Source: DASRFA01 sp035651755
GTDB lineage: Bacteria > Desulfobacterota > Binatia > UBA12015
Length of the DNA: 64,000 bases
Direction of reading: 5' to 3'
Assembly: GCA_035651755.1 (NCBI GenBank)
Contig: DASRFA010000013.1
Coordinates: 124,001 to 188,000 of the forward strand
A program made the position numbers and the translations under genes. Every line of letters begins with the position of its first letter. Within the stretch, counting starts at the first letter, position 1. The notes beneath the pieces are model-generated. The model was not told the origin of the DNA. It did no database searches and saw only the letters and a list, made by a program, of their open reading frames with translations. Shown here piece after piece: positions 45,850 to 54,921 of this stretch.

Positions 45850-47084
45850 CACCGGCTGCGGCGGCCGCCGCCGCCCATCCCGGGCCAGGTCGCATTCGGC
45901 GGCGGCGCCCCCGACTTGAGGCGCACGATCACGCGGTCGCCCGGCTTCACGGTCGGCGACACGATCTGCGTGGAGGTGTCGTCGGAGAGGCCGACCTCGA
46001 CGGGAACGGCGACGGGCTCGCCGCCCTCGAGGCGATAAACCTGCTCGCCGGGCTTCGCCCCGGGCGCACCCTCGGTGCGGCGCGCGCTCGCCGTCGCGGT
46101 GACGCTGCCGGCGTCGTCGTCGCCGCTCGCGGGCGGCCGGAACCGGAGCGCAGCGGACGGCACGAGGAGCGCGTCGTCGACCTTGGCGGTCACGATCCGG
46201 ACGTTCGCCGTCATGCCCGGCTTGAGGGCGCGATCGGAGTTGTCGACCGCGAGCACGACGTCGTAGGTGACGACGTTCTGCAGCGTGGTCGGCGCGTTCC
46301 GCACCTGATCCACGGTCGCCGGGAAGGCGCGCCCGGGGTAGGCGTCGACGGTGAACGTCGCCGCCTGGCGGTCGCGCACGCGGCCGACGTCGGCCTCGCT
46401 CACGTAGGCGTTCACCTGCATGCGACCGAGGTCCTCGGCGATCACGAAGAGCGTCGGCGTCTGGAAGGTCGCCGCGACCGTCTGGCCGACGTCGACGTTC
46501 CGGGACACGACGATGCCGTCGACCGGCGAGACGATGTCGGTGTAGCCGAGGTTGACCTCCGCTTCCCGCAGCGCTGCGCGCGCCTTGTCGACCTCGGCGC
46601 GCGCGAGCTTCAGGTCGGCGTCGGCCTGGTCGGCGGCGGCGCGCGCGACGTCGAGCTCGTTGACGGAGAGAACGCGCGTTCCGGCGAGCTTCTCGCTGCG
46701 CTGGAGCTGGAGTCGCTTCAGCTTCCGGTCGGCCTCCGCGCGCTGCACCTTCGCAGCCGCGTCCGCGACCGCGGCGCGCGCGCTGTCGACCTTCACGACG
46801 AAGGTGCGCGGGTCGATCTTCGCGATGCGCTGGCCTTGCTCCACGGGGGAGTTGAAGTCGGTGTAGATCTCCTGGATCGGGCCGGAGACGTACGTGCCGA
46901 CGGTGACCGACTTGACGGGGTTCACGGTCCCGGTCGCCGTGACGGTCGCGACCAGCGGGCCGCGCTCGACGGACGCGGTCACGTACTCGCGGCGCTCGGA
47001 GGCGGGCCAGAGCGTCCACGCGATGAGCGCGACGGCGCCGGCAAGCCCGAGCCACACGCCGGCCCAGCGACGGCGGGAGGTCAC
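45849..47084 (-). CDS. MacA-like periplasmic adaptor (HlyD/RND-MFP family)
   Basis: A 411-residue adaptor with one N-terminal helix (WAGVWLGLAGAVALIAWTL). It shows the adaptor lipoyl domain GTVNPVKSVTVGTYVSGPIQ, a coiled-coil hairpin rich in Ala, Lys and Asp (VDSARAAVADAAAKVQRAEA), then LGYTDIVSPVDGIVVSRNVD and beta-barrel sequence. This is a MacA-type protein bridging the inner-membrane exporter to an outer-membrane channel, which is not in the window. A GTG start giving MTSRRRWAG is used; it is uncertain because the region has no clear ribosome-binding site. Confidence 0.93.
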   Translation of the reverse strand: MTSRRRWAGVWLGLAGAVALIAWTLWPASERREYVTASVERGPLVATVTATGTVNPVKSVTVGTYVSGPIQEIYTDFNSPVEQGQRIAKIDPRTFVVKVDSARAAVADAAAKVQRAEADRKLKRLQLQRSEKLAGTRVLSVNELDVARAAADQADADLKLARAEVDKARAALREAEVNLGYTDIVSPVDGIVVSRNVDVGQTVAATFQTPTLFVIAEDLGRMQVNAYVSEADVGRVRDRQAATFTVDAYPGRAFPATVDQVRNAPTTLQNVVTYDVVLAVDNSDRALKPGMTANVRIVTAKVDDALLVPSAALRFRPPASGDDDAGSVTATASARRTEGAPGAKPGEQVYRLEGGEPVAVPVEVGLSDDTSTQIVSPTVKPGDRVIVRLKSGAPPPNATWPGMGGGGRRSR

Positions 47085-47181
47085 ACCTCGCAAGCTAGCA
47101 TCGGCGCCCGCGGTGCGCAGGCGCCGATGCGGCGCAGCGCGTCTCCTTGACCTCGCGGGCGAGGGCGCGCAGCGTGTGCCG

Positions 47182-47874
47182 ATGCGAAAGCTCGTCTTCC
47201 TCTGCCGCCGGCGGCCGGACATCGACCACCGGCGCTACGTCGAGCGCCTTCTCGAGGGTCACGTGCCGATCGCGCTCCGGCACCATCCGACGATGCGGAA
47301 GTACGTCGTCAACGTCGTCGACCGCGTCCACGTGCCGGGCTCGGCGGAGCTCGACTCCGTCGGCGAGCTCTCGTTCGAGACCCTCGCCGACTACCGCGAG
47401 CGCCTCTACGACTCGGCGGAAGGGCAGCGGATCGTCGGCGAGGACGTCGCCGGATTCATCGGAGGGGTCCACGCGTACGAGTGCACCGAGCACGTCCAGA
47501 AGGCGCCGGCCGCCGCCCCGGCCCGGCTGCGCGAGCGGTCGCCGGTCGTCAAGATGATCGCGGCCGTGAAGCGGCGAGCGGGGCTCTCGCACGACGAGTT
47601 CGCGCGGCACTGGCTCGAGCGCCACGTCCCGCTCGCCCTCGAGCACCACGTGGGCCTCGTCAAGTACGTGACGAACGTCGTCGACTCGCGCATCTCCCCC
47701 GACGGCGAGGACTTCGACGGCATCGCGGAGCTCCACTTCGCGACCGAGGAGGACCTCCGGACCCGCATGTTCGGCTCGGACGAGGGACGGCGCGCGATCG
47801 AGGCCGACATCCCGCGCTTCCTCGGCCCCATGCAGGCCTGGCTCGCCTCCGAGTACGTCTGCAAGCTTCCCTGA
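47182..47874 (+). CDS. protein with two tandem EthD domains
   Basis: A 230-residue protein with two copies of the EthD (dimeric alpha-beta barrel) domain. Repeat 1: LVFLCRRRPDIDHRRYVERL with GHVPIALRHHPTMRKYVVNV; repeat 2: MIAAVKRRAGLSHDEFARHW with RHVPLALEHHVGLVKYVTNV. Each has F-x-x-x-W/Y-x-x-x-H-x-P-L and K-Y-V-x-N-V. EthD proteins occur in ether, polyketide and aromatic degradation, without a settled mechanism. It precedes a VOC gene by 38 bases in the same direction, forming a likely operon. The ATG giving MRKLVFL is preferred. Confidence 0.88.
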   Translation: MRKLVFLCRRRPDIDHRRYVERLLEGHVPIALRHHPTMRKYVVNVVDRVHVPGSAELDSVGELSFETLADYRERLYDSAEGQRIVGEDVAGFIGGVHAYECTEHVQKAPAAAPARLRERSPVVKMIAAVKRRAGLSHDEFARHWLERHVPLALEHHVGLVKYVTNVVDSRISPDGEDFDGIAELHFATEEDLRTRMFGSDEGRRAIEADIPRFLGPMQAWLASEYVCKLP

Positions 47875-47912
47875 CTTCCGCCGACGTCTCGAGCAGGGAA
47901 GGGTGCGCTCCG

Positions 47913-48359
47913 ATGGTGAAGAACATCGACCACGTGACCGTCGCCGTGCGCGACCTCGCCGCCGCGAAGCAGTTCTTCGCGGTCCTCGGCTTCCGCGAGG
48001 AGACGTCGGTCGTCATCTCCGGGCCGACGATGGAGCGCTACATGGCGATCCCCGGTCTCGAAGCGGACCACGTCACGCTCGTGCTCGACGGCGCGAGCCC
48101 GCGCTTCGAGATCCAGCTCCTCCGCTACCGCGCCCCCGAGGCGCACGTCGACCCGTTCATCGGCCGCCTCGACAAGCTCGGCTACAACCACGTCTGCTTC
48201 GCCGTCGCCGACCTGGACGCCGAGCTCGCCAACCTGCGCGGCCACGGCGTCCGGGTGCTGAACGACGTCATGGCGTTCCACGACCGCCGCCTCGTCTACC
48301 TCGCGGGGCCCGAGGGCATCACGGTCGAGCTGGCGGAGTGGGGCAGTCGCTCGGCGTGA
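47913..48359 (+). CDS. VOC/glyoxalase family protein
   Basis: A 148-residue vicinal-oxygen-chelate protein with two beta-alpha-beta-beta-beta modules: HVTVAVRDLAAAKQFFAVLG, FEIQLLRYRAPEAH, GYNHVCFAVADLDAELANLR and VYLAGPEGITVELAEW. Metal ligands expected are His8, Glu near position 71, His99-region His and the Glu of VELAEW. It could be a ring-cleavage dioxygenase, epimerase or glyoxalase; the family does not say which. It ends seven bases from the convergent RND gene. Confidence 0.88.
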   Translation: MVKNIDHVTVAVRDLAAAKQFFAVLGFREETSVVISGPTMERYMAIPGLEADHVTLVLDGASPRFEIQLLRYRAPEAHVDPFIGRLDKLGYNHVCFAVADLDAELANLRGHGVRVLNDVMAFHDRRLVYLAGPEGITVELAEWGSRSA

Positions 48360-48366
48360 CGCGCTC

Positions 48367-51300
48367 CTAGCTGCGATGGCGGCCGTTGCCCTGCGACGCG
48401 ATCGCGCCCGCGATCGACGCGCGCAGGTCCGCGATGCGGTCGCGCAGCGCGCGCCACGCGCGCACCGTCGAGAGCCGAGTGCCGAGGTCGTCGAACAGCG
48501 AGTACGCGACCGGCGTCACGAGCAGCGTGAGGACCAGGCAGAGCGTCTGCCCGCCCACGATGACGTTCGCGAGCGAGGCGCGTGACGCGGCGCCCGGACC
48601 GCGACCGAGCGCGATCGGAATCATGCCGGCGACCAGCATGACGGTCGTCATCAGGATCGGCCGGAGCCGCACGTGGTTCGCGGTGATGATCGCCTCGTCG
48701 CGCGGCATGCCCTCGGCGCGCAGCGTGTTCGTGTAGTCGACCTGCAGGATGCCGTTCTTCTTCACGATGCCGAACAGCATGAAGAGGCCGAGCACGGAGT
48801 ACACGTTCAGCGTCTCGTGCAGGAGGAGGAGCGACAGGAGCGCGAACGGGATCGAGAGCGGGAGCGAGAGCATGATCGTGATCGGGTGGAGGAAGCTCTC
48901 GAACTGAGCCGCGAGGATCATGTACATGAAGACGAACGAGAGACCGAACGCGATCGCGAAGTTCTTCCCGGTCTCGTCGAGGCCCTTCGCGCGGTTCGCG
49001 TAGCGGATCGCGTACTGCTGCGGCATGTCGATGCCGGCGACGATGCGGTTCACGTGCGCGATCGCGTCCGAGAGCGGCAGGTTGTCGAGGTTGGCGACGA
49101 CCGTCAGCTTCCGCTGACGCGAGAAGCGGTCGATCTGGGCGGGTCCCTTCTCCTCCTCCAGCGTGACGAGGTTCGAGAGACGAACGAGCTCGCCGTTCGG
49201 GCGCTCGATCGCGAGGTTGTAGATGGAGTGGGGGTCGCTCCGGTTGGGGAGCGACGCGCGCAGCCAGACGTCGTACTGCTCGTCGGCCTCCTTGTACTTC
49301 GAGACCGGCTCGCCGCCGACCAGCGTCCGGAGGGCGCCGGCGATGTCCTCCACCCGGATGCCCAGGTCCGCCGCCTTCTTCCGGTCGATGTTGACGCGGA
49401 TCTCGGGCTTCCGGAGCGCGAGCGTCGTGTCGATGTCGACGAAGCCCGGGATCTTCGCCATCTGCGCGGTGATCTTCTCGCCGAGACGCTGGAGCTGATC
49501 GAGCTCCGGGCCGACCAGGTCGAACTCGAAGTCGGTCATGCGGTTGCCGCCGCCGGCGAACATGTTGACGCCCTGCACGCTGGCCCGCAGGTCCGGATAC
49601 TCGGCGAGGAGCGCGCGCGCGTCCTTCATGACGTCCTTCTGCGTGAACTGCCGCTCGTGCAGGTCGACGAGCTTCACGTAGATGCCACCGGTGGTGACGT
49701 CCCCCTCGCCGGCGGCGACGAAGCCCGACGTGTCGCCGATCGTGACCAGCGTATGCTTGACCCCGCGCAGGTCGCGCAGCCGGCGCGCGACCTCCTCGAA
49801 GGTCGCGCTCGAGCGCTCGAGCGTGTAGCCCTCGGGCGTCTGCAGGATGACCTCGAATTCGCTCTGGTCGTCCTGCGGAATGAAGTCCTTCCCGACCATC
49901 TTGAAGATCGGGACCGTCGAGTAGACGGTCGCGATCGCCGCCACGACGATCACCCAGCGGTGCCGGAGCGACCACTCGAGCAGCCAGCCGTAGCTGCGGT
50001 CGATCGCGCGGTAGAACGCGCGGTCTTTCGCCGACTTGTGGCCGGGGGCCGTGTTCACCTTCAGGAACCGCGAGCACAGCATCGGCGTCAGGGTGAACGA
50101 GATCAGCATCGAGAACAGGATCGCGACCGCGGTCGTGATGCCGAACTCGTTGAAGAAGCGGCCGACGCGGCCCGACATGAACGCGATCGGGACGAAGATG
50201 ACGACGAGCGAGAACGTCGTCGCCATGACCGCGAGGCCGATCTCCCGGGTGCCGTTCAGCGCCGCCTCGAACGGCGGCTCCCCCTTCTCCTCCATGCGCC
50301 GGAAGATGTTCTCCAGCACGACGACCGCGTCGTCGATCACGATGCCGACCGACAGGATCAGCGCCAGGATGGTCAGGTTGTTGATCGTGAAGCCGAGTAG
50401 CCGGATCGCGGTGAACGTCGAGATGATCGACGTCGGGATCGCGATCGCCGCGATCAGCGTCGACCGGATGTCGCCCATGAAGAGCATCGTCGAGAACGCG
50501 ACCAGGATCGCGCCCAGGATCAGGTGGAACTGAGCCTCGTGGATCGACTCCTTGATGAAGCGGCTCTGATCCTTGACGACCTCGAAGCGGATGTCGGGCG
50601 GCACGATCTCGCGCAGCTGGTCGAGCCGCCGCTTCACCTTCTCGACGACCTCGACCGTGTTCGAGCCGGACTGCTTCCGGACCTCGAGCGTCACCGCGTC
50701 GCGGCCGTCGAGGCTCGAGAACGAGCGCGGCTCGACCGTCCCGTTCACGACCGTCGCGATGTCCCGCAGCATGAGGGCGCGGTCGCCGAGGCGGCCGATC
50801 ACGAGGTCGTTGAAGTCCTCGACCCGCGGCATCCGGCCCATCGTGCGGAGCACGAGCTCGCGCGACCCCTGGTCGATGCGGCCGCCGGGCAGCTCGACGT
50901 TCTGCGACTGGAGCGCGCGCCGGACCTGCGCGATCGAGAGGTTGTAGGCGTCGAGCTTGTCGGTATCGACGTAGATCTGGACGGCGCGCTCCTGGCCGCC
51001 GATGATCGTCACCGAGCCGACGCCCGAGATCGTCTCGATGTCCTCCTTGATCTTCTTGCGTGCGATCTCGGTGATCTCGCGCGGATCGCGGTCGCCCGAG
51101 ACGGCGATGCGCATCACGGGCGACGCGTCGAGGTCGAACTTGACGACGACCGGCGGGTCCATGGCGGGCGGCAGCTTCGCGAGCGTGGTCGCGACCTTGT
51201 CGCGGACGTCCTGCGCCGCCTCGGCGTTGTGGCGCTCGAGCATGAACTGCACGAGCACGCGCGACGTGCCTTCCTTCGTGACGGACGACAGCTCGTCGAT

Positions 51301-51528
51301 GCCCTCGATCTGGTTGACCGCCTCCTCGATCGGCTTCGTGACGCGGGTCTCGACCTCCTCGACCGACGCGCCCTTCAGCGTCGACGTGACGCTCGTGATC
51401 GGGAAGTCGACGTTCGGGAACAGGTCGACCCCGAGGGTCCGGTAGGACATCCAGCCGAGCACGACGAAGAGCATGACCAGCATCGTCGCGAAGACCGGCC
51501 GGCGGATGCAGAGCTCGGCGAGCTTCAC
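48367..51528 (-). CDS. RND efflux transporter (HAE1 family)
   Basis: A 1053-residue inner-membrane pump of normal length, with 12 membrane helices and two large periplasmic loops. Visible are the first helix FATMLVMLFVVLGWMSYRTL, GVDLFPNVDFPITSV, ETRVTKPIEEAVNQIEGI, and the proton-relay helix SVGIVIDDAVVVLENIFRR with the paired Asp residues, then PIAFMSGRVGRFFNEF. It would expel hydrophobic toxicants or envelope substrates using the proton gradient. It overlaps the adaptor gene by four bases in a TetR-adaptor-pump operon. No outer-membrane TolC component is in the window. Confidence 0.97.
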   Translation of the reverse strand: MKLAELCIRRPVFATMLVMLFVVLGWMSYRTLGVDLFPNVDFPITSVTSTLKGASVEEVETRVTKPIEEAVNQIEGIDELSSVTKEGTSRVLVQFMLERHNAEAAQDVRDKVATTLAKLPPAMDPPVVVKFDLDASPVMRIAVSGDRDPREITEIARKKIKEDIETISGVGSVTIIGGQERAVQIYVDTDKLDAYNLSIAQVRRALQSQNVELPGGRIDQGSRELVLRTMGRMPRVEDFNDLVIGRLGDRALMLRDIATVVNGTVEPRSFSSLDGRDAVTLEVRKQSGSNTVEVVEKVKRRLDQLREIVPPDIRFEVVKDQSRFIKESIHEAQFHLILGAILVAFSTMLFMGDIRSTLIAAIAIPTSIISTFTAIRLLGFTINNLTILALILSVGIVIDDAVVVLENIFRRMEEKGEPPFEAALNGTREIGLAVMATTFSLVVIFVPIAFMSGRVGRFFNEFGITTAVAILFSMLISFTLTPMLCSRFLKVNTAPGHKSAKDRAFYRAIDRSYGWLLEWSLRHRWVIVVAAIATVYSTVPIFKMVGKDFIPQDDQSEFEVILQTPEGYTLERSSATFEEVARRLRDLRGVKHTLVTIGDTSGFVAAGEGDVTTGGIYVKLVDLHERQFTQKDVMKDARALLAEYPDLRASVQGVNMFAGGGNRMTDFEFDLVGPELDQLQRLGEKITAQMAKIPGFVDIDTTLALRKPEIRVNIDRKKAADLGIRVEDIAGALRTLVGGEPVSKYKEADEQYDVWLRASLPNRSDPHSIYNLAIERPNGELVRLSNLVTLEEEKGPAQIDRFSRQRKLTVVANLDNLPLSDAIAHVNRIVAGIDMPQQYAIRYANRAKGLDETGKNFAIAFGLSFVFMYMILAAQFESFLHPITIMLSLPLSIPFALLSLLLLHETLNVYSVLGLFMLFGIVKKNGILQVDYTNTLRAEGMPRDEAIITANHVRLRPILMTTVMLVAGMIPIALGRGPGAASRASLANVIVGGQTLCLVLTLLVTPVAYSLFDDLGTRLSTVRAWRALRDRIADLRASIAGAIASQGNGRHRS

Positions 51529-52727
51529 GAGCGGCCTCGCCCGGCGCGCGGATCGCGCTCGCCCGGGCGGAGCCCGAGGCGCGGCTCTTCGGGCGCTGGA
51601 TCGATCCGGACGTCGTTCTCGTCCTGCGCGGTGCTCCGGCCCTCCGCCGGCTTCGGCGCCGACTCGCGCACGACGACGCGGACGCCGTCGCTGAGCCGCG
51701 CGAGGCCGGTCGTCGCGACCCGCTCGCCGGCCGAGAGGCCGCTCGTCACCTCGACCAGCGCGCCCTGACGGAGCCCGGTCTCGACCTCGCGCCCGCGGGC
51801 GGTACCGTCGGGCTGCACGACGAAGACGCGCGTCACGCCGGCGAACGTCACCAGCGCCTCGACCGGCACCATGAGCGCTTCGGCGTCCGTGCGCGTCAGG
51901 ATCTGCGACTTGCAGAAGAAGCCGGTCTTGAGCTTACCGTCGCCGTTCGGGACGAGGGCCTCGACGGTGAGCGCGCGACTCTGCATGTTCGCGGCGGGGC
52001 TGATGCGCGTCAGGCGGCCGTCGATCGTGTCGTCGGGGTAGGCCTCGACGTGCCCCCTCACCTCCTGTCCGATCTGGACCTCCGAGGCGAAGCGCTCGGG
52101 GACCTCCCCGCGCAGGCGGAGGGGGTTGTCGGCGACGACCACGAAGACCGGCGTGCCCGTCCGCACGTAGTTGCCGACGTCGACCAGGCGCTTCGCGATC
52201 CGGCCGTCGAACGGCGCGCGGATCCTCGTGTGCTCGACCTGGATCGCAAGGACGTCGCGGCGCGCGCGAGAGACGCTGGCCGCGCTCGCGATCGCGTCGA
52301 ACTCCTGGGGCGACATGATCTTCTGGTCGCGCAGCTGCTGGGCGCGCTTCTGGTCGTTCTCGTTCTTCTGGAGCGACGCCTCGGCCTCCCGCAGCTTCGC
52401 CTCGAGCTCCGAGCCCTCGAGGGTCGCGAGGATCTGCCCCTTCGCGACCTGGTCGCCGAGGTCGGCGGAGATCGCCGTCAAGCGCCCGTCGACCTCCGCG
52501 GACACCTCGGCCTCGGCGTAGGCGTACAGCGTTCCGACGAAGTCGACCGTGCGATCGACCCGCTGCGTCGACACCGTGTGGACCGTCACCGAGACCGGAT
52601 TCGCGGTCGCCGCGGGCTCGGGGGCGCTGGCCTGCGCCTGCGCCGTCGCCGCGTCGTCGACGCGCGAGCAGCCCGCCACTGCGAGTGCGAGGCCGAGCGC
52701 TAGCGCCCGAGACGACGCGCCGCTCAC
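51525..52727 (-). CDS. RND efflux periplasmic adaptor lipoprotein
   Basis: A 400-residue adaptor. The N-terminus SRALALGLALAVAGCSR ends in the lipobox VAGC, so it should be lipid-anchored in the inner membrane facing the periplasm. The core has RVDRTVDFVGTLYAYAEAEV, SAEVDGRLTAISADLGDQVA, a hairpin of Lys/Gln/Asp-rich helix, then HTRIRAPFDGRIAKRLVDVG, typical of AcrA/MexA. A GTG start overlaps the TetR stop (GTGA), so the adaptor is made with its regulator. It joins the RND pump to an unknown outer-membrane channel. Confidence 0.96.
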   Translation of the reverse strand: MSGASSRALALGLALAVAGCSRVDDAATAQAQASAPEPAATANPVSVTVHTVSTQRVDRTVDFVGTLYAYAEAEVSAEVDGRLTAISADLGDQVAKGQILATLEGSELEAKLREAEASLQKNENDQKRAQQLRDQKIMSPQEFDAIASAASVSRARRDVLAIQVEHTRIRAPFDGRIAKRLVDVGNYVRTGTPVFVVVADNPLRLRGEVPERFASEVQIGQEVRGHVEAYPDDTIDGRLTRISPAANMQSRALTVEALVPNGDGKLKTGFFCKSQILTRTDAEALMVPVEALVTFAGVTRVFVVQPDGTARGREVETGLRQGALVEVTSGLSAGERVATTGLARLSDGVRVVVRESAPKPAEGRSTAQDENDVRIDPAPEEPRLGLRPGERDPRAGRGRS

Positions 52728-53368
52728 GACCGACCTCCGCGCGCGAACCGGAACGATGCCGATCCGCGCCGCTCGCCGGAAGCCTTCTCGCGGACGCCGT
52801 CGAGGAAGACGGACGAGATCTCGCGCGCGACGTGCGCGGGGTCGCGCGCGTCCGCGAGCGACGACTGGATCGCCGTCCGCGCCATCCCGAGGAAGAGCTC
52901 CGCCGACAGCGTCGTGTCGCACGACGACCGCAGCGCGCCGGCCTGGACCTCGCGGTCGAGCGCCGCGGAGACCGCGCGGACCACCTCCTGCCGGCGCTCG
53001 CGCCACACCTCGGCGTCGGCCGGCGGCAGGCGGTGCTCGTAGCGCTGGAGCAGGGCGAAGAACTCGGAGCGGCCGCGGAAGTACGCCAGCATCTGGGAGA
53101 TCGCGTCGACGAGGATCCGCTCGAGGGGCGCCTCGTCCTCGAACATCTGGAGGAAGCGCTCGTGGAAGTCGTCGAGGCCGCGCAGGACGGTCGCGACGAA
53201 GAGCTCCTCCTTGGTCGGGAAGTAGCGGTAGAGCGTCCCTTTTCCGACGTGCGCATGCGCCGCAACGTCGTCCATCAGGACCTCGTGGAACTCGCGGCGC
53301 GCGAACTCCTCGGCTGCCGCGGCGAGGATCTCCTCGCGCTTGGCGTCGGTCTTCTGTCTTCCGCCCAT
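52724..53368 (-). CDS. TetR-family repressor of the RND operon
   Basis: A 214-residue regulator: N-terminal HTH KREEILAAAAEEFARREFHE then DDVAAHAHVGKGTLYRYFPT (the TetR pattern G-x-L-Y-x-Y-F). The rest is the helical ligand domain. It heads the TetR-adaptor-pump operon, and the palindrome ACTGAC-CA-GTCAGT lies 52 bases upstream of its ATG. Autoregulation of the whole operon, relieved by a pump substrate, is a standard and likely arrangement. Confidence 0.95.
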   Translation of the reverse strand: MGGRQKTDAKREEILAAAAEEFARREFHEVLMDDVAAHAHVGKGTLYRYFPTKEELFVATVLRGLDDFHERFLQMFEDEAPLERILVDAISQMLAYFRGRSEFFALLQRYEHRLPPADAEVWRERRQEVVRAVSAALDREVQAGALRSSCDTTLSAELFLGMARTAIQSSLADARDPAHVAREISSVFLDGVREKASGERRGSASFRFARGGRS

Positions 53369-53419
53369 GGCTTCCGGGTCGGCAGCGTCGCCGACTCGGG
53401 AGCCCCGCGGCGAATCGAA

Positions 53420-53433
53420 ACTGACCAGTCAGT
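53420..53433. promoter_or_regulatory. palindromic operator upstream of the TetR/RND operon
   Basis: ACTGACCAGTCAGT has perfect 6-base arms (ACTGAC and GTCAGT) around CA. It lies in the short, AT-richer gap upstream of the tetR-like gene, the place where a TetR repressor should bind its own operon; it is also 37 bases from the end of the convergent-side Nudix gene. Confidence 0.75.
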
Positions 53434-53454
53434 ATCGTTAGCAGGCGGCCCGGA

Positions 53455-54027
53455 TCAGTCAAGGAGGCCGGCCAGGAGGGCCCGGGCCTTCCACTCCATC
53501 CGGAGCTGGCTCTTCTCGCGGGTGTAGGCCTGGAGGCGGTCCCGGGCGACCCAGCGCAGGTCGTTCGACTCCGGCCCGATCGCGATCGCGGCGCCGGCGG
53601 GGGCAACGAGGAGGAAGCGGACGTCGTGGTGGAGGTGTGCCGGCTCGCCGGCCCGGGCCGGGATCTCGTGGATGTCGACGTCCAGCGGGACGACGGCGCC
53701 CGTGCCCGGGGCGAGCGGCACGACGTCCGGCAGCCCCGACTCCTCGCGCGCCTCCCGCAGCGCGACCCGGAGCGGGTCGGGATCGCCGTCCGCGTGCCCG
53801 CCGAGCTGGAGCCAGCGGCCGAGCTTCCGATGGTGCGTCAGGAGCACGCTTCGGCGGTCCGCCGACAGGAGCCAGGCGGACCCCGTCACGTGGCCGGGAA
53901 CGCAGCTCCGCTCGAAGCAGTCGCGGTGCGCGGAAACGAAGGCCCGCATGCGGTCGACGACCTCCGCCTCGTCGGGATGGAGGCCGAGATAGCGGTCGAG
54001 GAGCGCCAGGAGCGGGCGGCGATGCAT
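53455..54027 (-). CDS. Nudix hydrolase (190 aa)
   Basis: A Nudix protein in which the box is G-H-A-D-G-D-P-D-P-L-R-V-A-L-R-E-A-R-E-E-S-G-L at about residues 79-101 (G-x5-E appears as G-x5-D; R-E-x-x-E-E-x-G is intact). Before it is VTGSAWLLSADRRSVLLTHH then RKLGRWLQLGGH, a pattern common in a Nudix subgroup that I cannot tie to one substrate. The Glu of the first part of the box is replaced by Asp, an unusual but conservative change. The ATG giving MHRRPLLALL is used; it is divergent from the crotonase gene. Confidence 0.85.
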   Translation of the reverse strand: MHRRPLLALLDRYLGLHPDEAEVVDRMRAFVSAHRDCFERSCVPGHVTGSAWLLSADRRSVLLTHHRKLGRWLQLGGHADGDPDPLRVALREAREESGLPDVVPLAPGTGAVVPLDVDIHEIPARAGEPAHLHHDVRFLLVAPAGAAIAIGPESNDLRWVARDRLQAYTREKSQLRMEWKARALLAGLLD

Positions 54028-54111
54028 CCCGCTCGACACTCGCACGCCGCAATCGGGCACGGAAGCGCGCGCGCGTTTTCCGGGAACGGCCGACCTGCTA
54101 GTCCGGGCGGA

Positions 54112-54915
54112 ATGGAGATCCACCGCTCGGATCACGACGGCGGCGTCCGCGTGCTGCGCATCGATCGCCCGCCCGCGAACGCGATCAACCGGGAGTTCCT
54201 CCAGCGCCTCCACGCCGAGGCGGAGGCCGCCGACGACGACGAGGCGGTGCGCGCGCTCGTCGTCACCGGAACGGGTCGTTTCTTCTCCGCAGGCCTCGAC
54301 CTGAAGGAGATGGCGGCGGGCGGCGCCCGCGAGCTCGCGTCGCTCGGGGGCGGCGCGGACGGCATCTACCGCCTCTGGCGCGTCGGGAAGCCGACGATCG
54401 CGATGGTCGGCGGGCACGCGCTCGCGGGCGGCGCGATCCTGATGCTCGCCTGCGACTTCCGGATCGCCGCGCGCGGCGCGTTCAAGATCGGCGTGACCGA
54501 GACCGCCCTCGGGCTTCCACTCCCGAACGGCGCATTCCAGATCGCGCGCTTCGCACTCCAGGGGCGCGACGTTCGCCGCGCGCTGCTCGAGGCCGAAGGG
54601 CTCGACCCCGAGCGCGCCTGCGCCGCCGGTCTCGTGGACGAGGTCGTCGCACCGGAGGATCTCGAGGCGCGCTGCCTCGCGTTCGCGGAGCGGCTCGGGC
54701 GCCACCCGTCCGCGGCGTACGGCTTCCAGAAGTACAAGCTGCAGGCCGAGGCGAACCACTGGATCCGCCAGCCCGTCGATGCCGGCACCGAGCGCTTCCA
54801 CGCGCCGCTCTCCGACCCTTCCGCGTTCGCGCGCCTCCTCGCAGGACGCGCCGAAGGGCGCGCACCGGAAGGCGCATTGGGCGGCGGGACGGCCGGCGGC
54901 CGGCGCGCGGACTGA
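54112..54915 (+). CDS. enoyl-CoA hydratase/isomerase family protein
   Basis: A 267-residue crotonase-fold protein: RVLRIDRPPANAINREFLQR, ALVVTGTGRFFSAGLDLKEM, and the oxyanion-hole region MVGGHALAGGAILMLACDFR then IGVTETALGLPLP. It should act on acyl-CoA thioesters as hydratase or isomerase; the exact reaction is unclear because the acid/base Glu positions vary in this subgroup. It begins a run of four same-strand genes (crotonase, Gfo/Idh, YCII, unknown) with close spacing. Confidence 0.88.
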   Translation: MEIHRSDHDGGVRVLRIDRPPANAINREFLQRLHAEAEAADDDEAVRALVVTGTGRFFSAGLDLKEMAAGGARELASLGGGADGIYRLWRVGKPTIAMVGGHALAGGAILMLACDFRIAARGAFKIGVTETALGLPLPNGAFQIARFALQGRDVRRALLEAEGLDPERACAAGLVDEVVAPEDLEARCLAFAERLGRHPSAAYGFQKYKLQAEANHWIRQPVDAGTERFHAPLSDPSAFARLLAGRAEGRAPEGALGGGTAGGRRAD

Positions 54916-54921
54916 TCGCGC

